A stretch of 15,447 nucleotides of DNA from Paraclostridium ghonii. GTDB taxonomy: Bacteria > Bacillota > Clostridia > Peptostreptococcales > Peptostreptococcaceae. The stretch's first letter is position 1. The number at the start of each line of letters is the position of its first letter. Below, piece after piece: positions 5,665 to 12,602 of the stretch. Under the pieces are notes generated by a model that made no database searches, had not been told where the DNA came from, and was given only the letters and a program-made list of their open reading frames with translations. The position numbers and the translations under genes are program-made. The DNA lies in assembly GCF_023653455.1 (NCBI RefSeq), contig NZ_JAKEDR010000072.1, forward strand, positions 1 to 15,447, in the 5' to 3' direction.

Positions 5665-7032
5665 ATGACCAAAGATATGACCACTGGAAATCCAGTAAAA
5701 CTAATTTTATATTTTTCTGTGCCACTTCTTATAGGTAATATATTCCAACAATTTTATAGTATGGTTGATACTATAATAGTAGGAAGATTTTTAGGAGTTA
5801 AAGCTCTTGCTGCAGTAGGTTCAACCGGATCTATGAATTTTTTAATAATAGGATTTGTTTTGGGTCTTACTTCAGGATTTTCTGTTTTGGTGTCTCAAAA
5901 GTTTGGAGCAAATGATATTGATGGAGTAAAAAAATCAGTTGCTAGCGCTATTGTGTTATCTGTTATTATGTCAATTATAATAACACTTATAAGCGTTATT
6001 ACATCAAAATCTCTTTTGCATGCAATAAATACACCTAGTGATATTATAAATGATGCTCAATCTTATATAGTAGTTATATATGGCGGTATATTTGCAACAT
6101 TTTTCTATAATATGATATCTAGCATTCTCCGTGCGCTTGGTGATAGTAAAACCCCTCTATATTTTTTAATAGTATCATCAATTTTAAATATAATTCTTGA
6201 TCTATTCTTTATAGTTAATCTATGTATGGGTGTTGCAGGTGCAGCTTATGCAACAGTAATATCTCAAGGCGTTTCGGGGTTTTTATGTTTATTTTATACA
6301 GCTAAAAAGTTTCCTATATTAAAACTTAAAAGAAGCCATTTTAAATATGATAGTGTCTATTTTAAAAATCATTTAAGTATAGGTATCCCAATGGCACTTC
6401 AATTTTCTATAACTGCTATTGGGGCAATAATACTTCAAGGTGCTGTTAATTCATTCGGTTCAACAGTTGTGGCTGCTCATACCGCTGCCTCTAAAGTAGA
6501 ACAACTAGTTATGCAACCTAGTATAACATTTGGAATTGCTATGGCAACTTATTGTGCCCAAAACCTAGGAGCAGGAAACGTAAAAAGAATAAAAGAAGGT
6601 GTGAAAAAGTGTACTATAATAAATATATCTATAGGTGCTGTAGGAGGGTTTGTATTATTTATATTCGGAGAACAATTTGTTAAGCTTTTTGTGTCAGACT
6701 CAGATCCTTCTGTAATTACTTATTCTATGAAATATTTAACTACAGTTTCATTTTTCTTTATACCACTTAGTTTAATATTTATATATAGAAACGCTCTTCA
6801 AGGTATGGGATATACATTAGTTCCTATGTTAGCTGGAGTTTGTGAGCTATTAGCTAGAACTATCGTGGCATTTACTCTGCCTATATTTCTTGGTTATATT
6901 GGAGTTTGCTTAGCTGGTCCTATAGCTTGGATAGCAGCCTGTATTCCATTAATTTTTGATTACATCAAAAAAATTAAGAACCTAAGTGAGTCTGATTGTA
7001 TTTCAGTTAATGCTTTAAAAAAGCAGTCTTAA
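5665..7032 (+). CDS. MATE-family multidrug efflux transporter
   Basis: This is a 455-residue cation-coupled exporter of the multidrug and toxic compound extrusion family. The N-terminus has the hallmark TTGNPVKLILYFSVPLLIGN followed by FQQFYSMVDTIIVGRFLG, and about 12 hydrophobic segments form two MATE halves. The second half has PSITFGIAMATYCAQNLGAG, matching the family's Q-N-x-G-A-G signature. The frame is open from a TTG at 5602, but the ATG at 5665 is chosen: GGGGGA (5655-5660) precedes it at proper spacing, the family consensus begins there, and the upstream codons overlap the likely promoter. It is the only plus-strand gene here and diverges from the nitroreductase. A hairpin terminator overlaps its stop codon. 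Subfamily membership (NorM or DinF-like) and substrates are not resolved. Confidence 0.93.
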   Translation: MTKDMTTGNPVKLILYFSVPLLIGNIFQQFYSMVDTIIVGRFLGVKALAAVGSTGSMNFLIIGFVLGLTSGFSVLVSQKFGANDIDGVKKSVASAIVLSVIMSIIITLISVITSKSLLHAINTPSDIINDAQSYIVVIYGGIFATFFYNMISSILRALGDSKTPLYFLIVSSILNIILDLFFIVNLCMGVAGAAYATVISQGVSGFLCLFYTAKKFPILKLKRSHFKYDSVYFKNHLSIGIPMALQFSITAIGAIILQGAVNSFGSTVVAAHTAASKVEQLVMQPSITFGIAMATYCAQNLGAGNVKRIKEGVKKCTIINISIGAVGGFVLFIFGEQFVKLFVSDSDPSVITYSMKYLTTVSFFFIPLSLIFIYRNALQGMGYTLVPMLAGVCELLARTIVAFTLPIFLGYIGVCLAGPIAWIAACIPLIFDYIKKIKNLSESDCISVNALKKQS

Positions 7033-7052
7033 AATTTTAAGATTGCTTTTTT
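7017..7052. terminator. Bidirectional terminator between convergent MATE and kinase genes
   Basis: AAAAAAGCAGTCTTAAAA (7017-7034) pairs with TTTTAAGATTGCTTTTTT (7035-7052) with a single wobble pair. Both strands end in a six-T tract. It overlaps the last MATE codons and lies 43 bp past the stop of the convergent kinase gene, so it can serve both. Confidence 0.8.
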
Positions 7053-7094
7053 AAATCTTAATATGATATATATTTATGCTATTTTAAAATATAT

Positions 7095-9047
7095 TTAAAA
7101 GCTTATATCTGAAAATTCTAATGCTGCTTGTGAGCCACTTGAACTATATTGATTCATTTCAGAATCAATATCATTTTTCATAACTTCTATAGGTAGTATT
7201 ACTATAAACTCACTTCCTTGTCCAAGTTTTGAATTAACAATTACATTTCCATTATGAAGTGTAGTAAATATTTTTACAAGAGATAATCCGATTCCACTAC
7301 CTTCATTTTTTCTTACCATTATGTCATCAACTTGTGTAAATCTATCAAATATTCTTTCCAGGTCTTTATCTGCCATACCAATTCCAGTATCTCTTACTGA
7401 AAATTCTAACCTATTTTCATTTTCATAAACAGTTACATTTATATATATATTTGTATTATCTTTTGAAAATTTAATAGCATTTGATATTAAATTTAATACA
7501 ATTCTTTCTATTTTATCAGGATCTACACTCATAACTAATTCTTCACAATTAGTGTCAAATATTATATCTATATTTTTACAATCAGCATATGGTATAACAG
7601 ATGTTACTATACTTTCTAATAAAAAAATTATATCTATATTTTTTAGTTTTAAATCCATAAACCCAGAATCCACCTTAGCCATATCTATTATATTATTTGT
7701 AAGTCTAAGAAGCCTATTACAATTTTGTTTGATTATATTTATCTTATTAAAATTACTTTCCGAGTAATCATTATTAACTTTTTTCATATTTATATCTAAT
7801 ATTTGATTGGCTGACATTATAACAGCTACTGGAGTCCTTAACTCATGGCTAATATTAGATATAAAATTACTTTGAGACTTATGCATACCCTCTGCAGTTT
7901 CTTTTGCTTTTATTAATTCCTTTTCATATTGTAACTTTTTTATAGTATATAAGATTAATGAAAGTATAACAATTAATAAGCTTATTGTTAATGCTACATA
8001 TCCATACACCATCTCTTTATATTTATATAGTGTGTCAATCGGGCTATTCACTACATGAGATTCACCTGGTAATTTTTTTATATTTATATTATTATACTTT
8101 AATTTATTGTAATCAAAAATATAACCATTTACATTATTACCATTTACAATTTTTTGTTCTGGCTCTTTTCCATATAATATTTCTCTAGCTATTTTGCCTG
8201 CTTCTTTACCTTGATCAAAGTGACTGACTACCTTTCCCCCAACAAACCCACACTCAACTCCATAATTCATGGTACAATATATAGGTACCTTTGCATTTTC
8301 ACTTATTAGTTTATATGCACCTTTTATTGTCTTCACATTTCCTAGTTTATCTCTGTATGCATACATAACAAATAATATGTCATCATTATTTAAAGTTCTT
8401 AACTTTTGTTTAAACTCATAAAAACTCATATCTTTTAAAGAAATTTCATGAAAATTTATATTTTTAAATTCTTTTTTTAATGTATTTAAATTATAATCTA
8501 AATCTATGCAATCAGAATAGGAATCCGTTACAATAGTTATATCTTTACCTTTATGGAGTTTACTTATTAACTTTATATTTTCTTTTATAGACTGTGGCTC
8601 TGTTACCCCAAAAACTTGATTTTCTTTTTTAGCTAATTGAATCCTTTCATTTGAACTTACCCCTAAAAATACTATTGGAATATTTTTAAATAATTCATCT
8701 CTATGCTCCATTCCAAATTGTAAAGCTTGATCATCTCCCAAAATAACAAGATCATATCCATTTTTACCTCTTAGTTTTTGTTTAAGTAATTTGTAAAATT
8801 GTTCTTTGTTTTCTTTTCCTAGAAATGTTCTTGAATCCATGTACTCAATTTGCAAGTTTACATCTTCATTTATTCCAGCATGTATTCCTTCAATTTGATC
8901 TGAAAAAGTTTCTACATTAGGATTGTAAGAACTTATAAACAAAATATCCTTCTCTTCTTTTTCTTCCCCATATATAATGTTAAAATTCAAAAGCCAACCT
9001 ATTATAACTAAAATACACAATACATTAATGTTGTTTTTTTGTACCAT
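7095..9047 (-). CDS. Orphan sensor histidine kinase with an extracytoplasmic substrate-binding-protein-like domain
   Basis: This is a 650-residue membrane kinase. Residues 8-27 are an N-terminal signal anchor. About 33-325 resemble the ABC_sub_bind / periplasmic-binding fold: the start DILFISSYNP, then DLVILGDDQALQF, IPIVFLGVSS, ITIVTDSYSDC, VPIYCTMNYGVECG and AGKIAREILYGKEP. These segments typify TrpX-like and sensor-kinase binding domains. A single TM follows at about 347-368, then HisKA with SNISHELRTPVAV (His401) and HATPase_c with NLISNAIKFSK, DTGIGM, FDRFTQVDD and GSGIGLSLVK. A short Ser-rich tail of about 25 residues ends the protein. The start is ATG with GGGGGAGA just upstream. No response regulator is adjacent, so the partner is elsewhere. 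A TATAAT (9109-9114, minus) may be the -10. The ligand is unknown, perhaps an amino acid or sugar. Confidence 0.9.
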   Translation of the reverse strand: MVQKNNINVLCILVIIGWLLNFNIIYGEEKEEKDILFISSYNPNVETFSDQIEGIHAGINEDVNLQIEYMDSRTFLGKENKEQFYKLLKQKLRGKNGYDLVILGDDQALQFGMEHRDELFKNIPIVFLGVSSNERIQLAKKENQVFGVTEPQSIKENIKLISKLHKGKDITIVTDSYSDCIDLDYNLNTLKKEFKNINFHEISLKDMSFYEFKQKLRTLNNDDILFVMYAYRDKLGNVKTIKGAYKLISENAKVPIYCTMNYGVECGFVGGKVVSHFDQGKEAGKIAREILYGKEPEQKIVNGNNVNGYIFDYNKLKYNNINIKKLPGESHVVNSPIDTLYKYKEMVYGYVALTISLLIVILSLILYTIKKLQYEKELIKAKETAEGMHKSQSNFISNISHELRTPVAVIMSANQILDINMKKVNNDYSESNFNKINIIKQNCNRLLRLTNNIIDMAKVDSGFMDLKLKNIDIIFLLESIVTSVIPYADCKNIDIIFDTNCEELVMSVDPDKIERIVLNLISNAIKFSKDNTNIYINVTVYENENRLEFSVRDTGIGMADKDLERIFDRFTQVDDIMVRKNEGSGIGLSLVKIFTTLHNGNVIVNSKLGQGSEFIVILPIEVMKNDIDSEMNQYSSSGSQAALEFSDISF

Positions 9048-9150
9048 TCTCCCCCAACCCTTACTTATTAATATATTTCATCTGTATGAATTTGTACTAT
9101 TCAGTAATATTATATCAACTTTTTAGATGACTTGCTTGTAATTTCCAAAA

Positions 9151-9209
9151 TAAAAAATAAATAAAAAATTGAGCTAAAAATTTTAGCTCAATTTTTTATT
9201 TATTTTTTA
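9151..9209 (-). terminator. Very long perfect hairpin terminator of the spore protein gene
   Basis: Arms of 29 bp (9151-9179 and 9181-9209) are exact reverse complements with one base between them. The GC-containing core is TTGAGCTAAAA/TTTTAGCTCAA, flanked by A- and T-tracts on both sides. It starts within the last codons of the SASP gene. The length beyond the core comes mainly from symmetric A/T tracts. Confidence 0.8.
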
Positions 9210-9421
9210 GAGTTATATTCTCTTATTAATTCTTGTTCCCCTAATTCAACCAACTTTTTACTCATCATCCCACCTAAATTTCCTCCTCTAACTCCAGCTT
9301 CATAAGAAGTTTTATTAGCTCCATTAACATGTTCACTTTCTATTCCCAGTTCACCAGCCATCTCTATCTTCATTTGATTCAAAGCCTTCTTTGCATTGTT
9401 TACTAAAGGTTTTTTTGTCAT
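9200..9421 (-). CDS. Alpha/beta-type small acid-soluble spore protein
   Basis: This 73-residue protein coats and protects forespore DNA and is degraded at germination to supply amino acids. It has the family's two conserved blocks: ALNQMKIEMAGELGIE (13-28), which includes the germination protease region around Glu20-Met21, and the C-terminal GVRGGNLGGMMSKKLVELGE (43-62). Length is normal. AGGAGG sits ahead of the ATG. It is monocistronic, ending in a long perfect hairpin. Expression in the forespore under sigma-G is expected from the family. A CATAATA at 9484-9478 (minus) resembles a sigma-G -10, but I could not find a matching -35, so that promoter is unconfirmed. The gene marks the organism as a spore former. 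Confidence 0.95.
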   Translation of the reverse strand: MTKKPLVNNAKKALNQMKIEMAGELGIESEHVNGANKTSYEAGVRGGNLGGMMSKKLVELGEQELIREYNSKK

Positions 9422-9529
9422 AATAATATCCTCCTTAAGATGTCATTATTTATAATTTTTACACTTTTAAAGTTTATTATTATGCATTTACTGTTAATAC
9501 AACTTATTTTTTCAAAACTTATATAAAAT

Positions 9530-10795
9530 TTATTTTTTTATATCTTCTAAATTTTGAATTTCAGGATTATAATTTAAAACTTTTTTTGTACTTCTACTAA
9601 AAAACAAAGGTATACATCCTATCATACAAATAAAAAAACAACCTAGCATAATAGTTCTTGGATAAAATATATCTCCAAGAACTCCACCTATTAATGTACC
9701 TATTGGTTGTATTGCAATAGAGCAAGTCATTGTTATACTCATAACTTTTCCTCGCATATCTTGTGGAACAGTAACCATCATCGATGACATCATAACCGTA
9801 TTTGAAATCGTGTTAAAAAATAGGCCAAAAGAAAAACATACACACATTATATAAAACTTATTTATAAGTACTCCTAAAAAGAAAAAAACAATTGTCAAAA
9901 ATAATGATATAAGCATTGTTTTAGTTCTATTTTCAGCTTTTATGTTTATATTTGTAAGAACTACACTTCCAGCAATCATACCTATACTCTGAAAAGCTGC
10001 TATAATTCCATACCTTGCAACTCCTAATGATTCCTCCATCATAAACCACGGTCTTAAAAGAATTGAAAAAATAGCAAAGAAAAAATTTAATGCAAAACAT
10101 ACAGAAAGTAATACAACCAGTCCTCTAAAACCAAATGTAAAGTTTATACCTTCTTTAAAGTCTTTTCTAAATGTCAATTGCGTATTTTTATGTTCTATCT
10201 TTGGTATATCTATAAAAAGTTCACTTATTGTTGATATAATATAACTTACTCCATTAAATATAAACATTATAGAAGCTCCAAGGATTGAGTATATAAATCC
10301 ACCTGAAAGGCTACCTATTAAACTTGTTGTCGAAATTGCCATTTGCTGAGCTGAGTTTGCTTTTACTATATTATCATTAGATACTAAATCTGGTATAACT
10401 GAACTTATTGCTGGATTGAAAAATGCAGAACATATACCGCATATTACTCCAATTAAAATAACCATCCATACCTCTAAAATATTTTTATATGCTGCATAAC
10501 CTACAAATAAAATTCCTATGCCCCTTATAAAATCTCCTATAAGTATCATCTTTTTTCTATCAAATCTATCTACTATAACCCCTGCAAAAGGTCCAATTAT
10601 AATTCTAGGTAAACTTATGGACGCCATCAATATTCCCATTATAGAAGATGATCCTGTTTTATCTAGAACCCAAAACCCTAAAGCCATAGAGTAAAAAGCA
10701 TCTCCAAGACAAGAAACTAGTTGCCCTTGCCACAATAAAAAAAAGTTTTTATTCCATAGATTTTTAGGTTTTTCAGAGCTTTTTATACTCTCCAC
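9530..10795 (-). CDS. MFS transporter, DHA3 (MefA-like) drug efflux type
   Basis: This is a 421-residue major facilitator with about 12 membrane segments. The N-terminal FFLLWQGQLVSCLGDAFYSM and the loop 2-3 motif AGVIVDRFDRKKMILIGD are the MFS_3/DHA3 signature shared with macrolide (Mef), EntS-like and related exporters. The mid region SAFFNPAISSVIPDLVSNDN with ANSAQQM, and the later PQDMRGKVMSITMT, are also typical. The start is GTG at 10795, placed six bases after GGGGG; an ATG two bases upstream is out of frame. It follows rnhA but a terminator lies between them, so it probably has its own weak promoter in the AT-rich gap. The substrate cannot be predicted. Resistance or export of a toxic metabolite is the family expectation. 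Confidence 0.9.
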   Translation of the reverse strand: MESIKSSEKPKNLWNKNFFLLWQGQLVSCLGDAFYSMALGFWVLDKTGSSSIMGILMASISLPRIIIGPFAGVIVDRFDRKKMILIGDFIRGIGILFVGYAAYKNILEVWMVILIGVICGICSAFFNPAISSVIPDLVSNDNIVKANSAQQMAISTTSLIGSLSGGFIYSILGASIMFIFNGVSYIISTISELFIDIPKIEHKNTQLTFRKDFKEGINFTFGFRGLVVLLSVCFALNFFFAIFSILLRPWFMMEESLGVARYGIIAAFQSIGMIAGSVVLTNINIKAENRTKTMLISLFLTIVFFFLGVLINKFYIMCVCFSFGLFFNTISNTVMMSSMMVTVPQDMRGKVMSITMTCSIAIQPIGTLIGGVLGDIFYPRTIMLGCFFICMIGCIPLFFSRSTKKVLNYNPEIQNLEDIKK

Positions 10796-10844
10796 ATTTA
10801 ACCCCCTTTTATTTTATATTTTTATTTTTATTAATATTGAATAT

Positions 10845-10874
10845 AAAAAAGAATTATTACTAAATAATCCTTTT
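10845..10874 (-). terminator. Terminator after rnhA
   Basis: On the minus strand AAAAGGATTATT (10874-10863) pairs with AATAATTCTTTT (10858-10847) around a TAGT loop, with one G-U pair and a six-T tract at the end. It lies 21 bp past the rnhA stop. Confidence 0.75.
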
Positions 10875-10894
10875 CCAAATATTTTTTATTATTT

Positions 10895-11614
10895 TTATAC
10901 ATATTCTTCTATTGCTTCTCTAGCTAATCTATCTGCTATATCATTATATTTATTGCAACTATGCCCTTTAACTTTTATAAATGTAATTTCTATATCTTTA
11001 CTATACTCTTCTACAAATCTAACATATGACTGAGTGTATTCATTTTTAGCTTGCCAAGTTCCAGCTGCCCAAAGTGCAATATTTTTTAAATCATGATATA
11101 TGCATATATTCTTAAATCCTTTATCGTAAGCTAACTTTATAGCATATTTAGAGGCTTCTATTTCTCCTACTATATTCCACTGATCCCACTTATCATGTCC
11201 AGCTACCTTATATTCTTTTACTAAATTCTTTTTAAAATCAATTACTGCAATTCCAGATCCAAATGTTTTTGACACTCTATCATAACTTCCATCAACAAAC
11301 GCTATAATATCAAAATCAGATTTTATATCATCAGGTTCAATATAGTTTTCAAAATATGCTACATTTGCTTTGCTTTTTATAGGTTTTAATTCTTTATCAC
11401 TTGTAGTTGAATTTAACTTAGCCTTAACTTTTATGTTAGATTTTTTTGATATAACCTCTAATTTTATTCCTGCAAACTTCTCAGCTTCTTCTAATGTTTT
11501 AAAACTCTTATATATTGCTCCAGGGAATTTATTCACCTGCTCTTTACATTCATCCCAAGTAGTATAAACTCCTGGGGTTTTTCCTATTTTAACTGCATAA
11601 AATTTTTTAATCAC
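10895..11614 (-). CDS. rnhA: Ribonuclease H1 with N-terminal hybrid-binding (viroplasmin) domain
   Basis: This 239-residue cytosolic nuclease cleaves RNA in RNA-DNA hybrids during replication and R-loop removal. Residues 3-49 form the caulimovirus viroplasmin / hybrid-binding domain (KFYAVKIGKTPGVYTTWDEC, then AIYKSFKTLEEAEKFAG). A charged linker (50-100) leads to the RNase H fold: IIAFVDGSYD (Asp108), GEIEASKYAI (Glu151), ICIYHDLKNI (Asp175) and YNDIADRLAREA (Asp228). All four catalytic acids are present, as is the conserved KGHS near 217-219. The start is GTG at 11614 with AGGAGAG six bases upstream; an in-between ATG is out of frame and stops at once. The gene has its own promoter and a downstream terminator. 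A perfect Fur box lies about 160 bp upstream but beyond the main promoter. Confidence 0.94.
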   Translation of the reverse strand: MIKKFYAVKIGKTPGVYTTWDECKEQVNKFPGAIYKSFKTLEEAEKFAGIKLEVISKKSNIKVKAKLNSTTSDKELKPIKSKANVAYFENYIEPDDIKSDFDIIAFVDGSYDRVSKTFGSGIAVIDFKKNLVKEYKVAGHDKWDQWNIVGEIEASKYAIKLAYDKGFKNICIYHDLKNIALWAAGTWQAKNEYTQSYVRFVEEYSKDIEITFIKVKGHSCNKYNDIADRLAREAIEEYV

Positions 11615-11656
11615 AGCATACTCTCCTATCTTTAGTTTCCTATTATCTATAACTTA

Positions 11657-11685
11657 ATATTATTATGAATTTATTTATTTATCAA
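11657..11685 (-). promoter_or_regulatory. Candidate promoter of rnhA
   Basis: On the minus strand TTGATA (11685-11680) and TAATAT (11662-11657) are 17 bases apart, giving a leader of about 35 bases before the rnhA GTG. The Fur box is about 90 bp further upstream and would not overlap it. Confidence 0.55.
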
Positions 11686-11739
11686 ATATTTTATATTTTT
11701 TTTAATTTTTTCTACTGTTTTAACTTTTTCTATTGACAT
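11671..11739 (-). CDS. Possible 22-codon ORF downstream of the Fur box
   Basis: ATG at 11739 opens a frame of 22 codons, MSIEKVKTVEKIKKNIKYLI plus NK, ending in TAA. The peptide would be strongly basic and amphipathic. There is no Shine-Dalgarno sequence ahead of it; instead a short hairpin (AATAATTGA-TT-TCAATTATT, 11740-11759) precedes it. It also overlaps the rnhA promoter. It may be chance, a gene remnant, or part of a Fur-controlled RNA. I do not recognise it. Confidence 0.15.
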   Translation of the reverse strand: MSIEKVKTVEKIKKNIKYLINK

Positions 11740-11764
11740 AATAATTGAAATCAATTATTATTAC

Positions 11765-11790
11765 ATTATAGATAATGATAATTATTATCA
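11765..11790 (-). promoter_or_regulatory. Fur box next to a candidate -10
   Basis: TGATAATTATTATCA (11776-11790) is a perfect match to the 7-1-7 Bacillus-type Fur operator TGATAAT-N-ATTATCA. The 19-mer GATAATGATAATTATTATC (11771-11789) differs from the E. coli Fur consensus at one position. On the minus strand a TATAAT (11770-11765) abuts it, with TTATGA at a -35 distance of 17, so the box would fill the spacer of a weak promoter directed toward rnhA. No recognisable iron gene follows on either strand inside the window. Confidence 0.6.
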
Positions 11791-11856
11791 TAATTTCAAC
11801 TCATACGTAAGCCTATATTTTTAAATATTGTATATTTCCTAAAACAAACAAATAAC

Positions 11857-11889
11857 AAAAGGACTGTCTACAAAGTAACAGTCCTTTTT
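11857..11889 (-). terminator. Terminator after kdpE
   Basis: AAAAGGACTGT (11889-11879 on the minus strand) pairs perfectly with ACAGTCCTTTT (11867-11857) around an 11-base loop. It starts just past the kdpE stop. Only the four Ts within the arm serve as U-tract, followed by GTTATTTG. Confidence 0.7.
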
Positions 11890-11890
11890 G

Positions 11891-12586
11891 TTATTCATCA
11901 TTTAATTTATATCCAATACCTATTTCTGTTATTATATATTCAGGATTTGCTGGTTCTTTTTCTATTTTACGTCTTAATGTAGCCATAAATACTCTTAATG
12001 ATTTTATTTCACTACCTAATGCACTTCCCCATATTTCTTTAGCAATAAATTTATGAGTTAAAACTTTTCCATGGTATTTTACAAGTAGTGATAATATATC
12101 ATATTCAATAGGTGTTAGATGTATTTCTTCATTTTTAATAGTCACTTTTCTTTTCTCAAAATCCACATACAAATGTTTATATTCAAAACTGTTTTTTAAA
12201 TTTACTTTTGGTTTATTTTTTTCAGAATGCCTAATAGCAACTCTAACTCTTGCTAATAATTCTGCTATTGAAAATGGCTTTGTTATATAATCGTCTGCTC
12301 CCACATCAAAAGCTTCTACTTTTTCTCTATCTTGCTCTCTTGCTGATACTACTATTATAGGTACATCAGATAAAGTTCTTATACTTTTTATTACATCTAT
12401 TCCATCCATATCTTCTAGACCTAAGTCTAGCAATATAACATCCGGAGAATGGGACATAGCAAGTGATATTCCTTCTTTTCCTTTTATAGCTTCTTTTACT
12501 GTATACCCTTGAGTTGAAATTGATGTATTTATAAACTTTCTTATTGTATCGTCATCTTCTATAATTAAAATACTATATTTATTCAT
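11891..12586 (-). CDS. kdpE: KdpE, potassium/turgor response regulator
   Basis: This 231-residue OmpR-family regulator is the partner of KdpD and normally activates the kdpFABC high-affinity K+ pump. Counting from the ATG at 12586, the receiver has the acidic pocket EDDD (10-13), phosphoacceptor Asp54 in VILLDLGLEDMDG, Ser/Ala in IIVVSAREQD, and Lys in YITKPFSI. The winged helix ends with SLRVFMATLRRKIEKEP and ITEIGIGYKLNDE, which are KdpE-like. The frame extends to an ATG at 12598, but the internal ATG at 12586 is preferred: GGGGG (12596-12592) lies five bases ahead of it, and KdpE proteins usually start close to NKYSILIIEDD. It follows kdpD by 16 bp, so the two are co-transcribed, and a terminator begins at its stop. 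Confidence 0.92.
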   Translation of the reverse strand: MNKYSILIIEDDDTIRKFINTSISTQGYTVKEAIKGKEGISLAMSHSPDVILLDLGLEDMDGIDVIKSIRTLSDVPIIVVSAREQDREKVEAFDVGADDYITKPFSIAELLARVRVAIRHSEKNKPKVNLKNSFEYKHLYVDFEKRKVTIKNEEIHLTPIEYDILSLLVKYHGKVLTHKFIAKEIWGSALGSEIKSLRVFMATLRRKIEKEPANPEYIITEIGIGYKLNDE

Positions 12587-12602
12587 ATCGGCCCCCATTT
12601 AA

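Noticed and set aside
9478..9484. CATAATA as the sigma-G -10 of the spore protein gene
   Set aside because: The -10 match is good, but no sigma-G -35 sits 16-18 bases upstream, so I did not list it as a feature.
12587..12598. Four-residue longer KdpE start
   Set aside because: The GGGGG motif is within those codons and is correctly spaced for the ATG at 12586. The upstream ATG has only a distant AAGGA.
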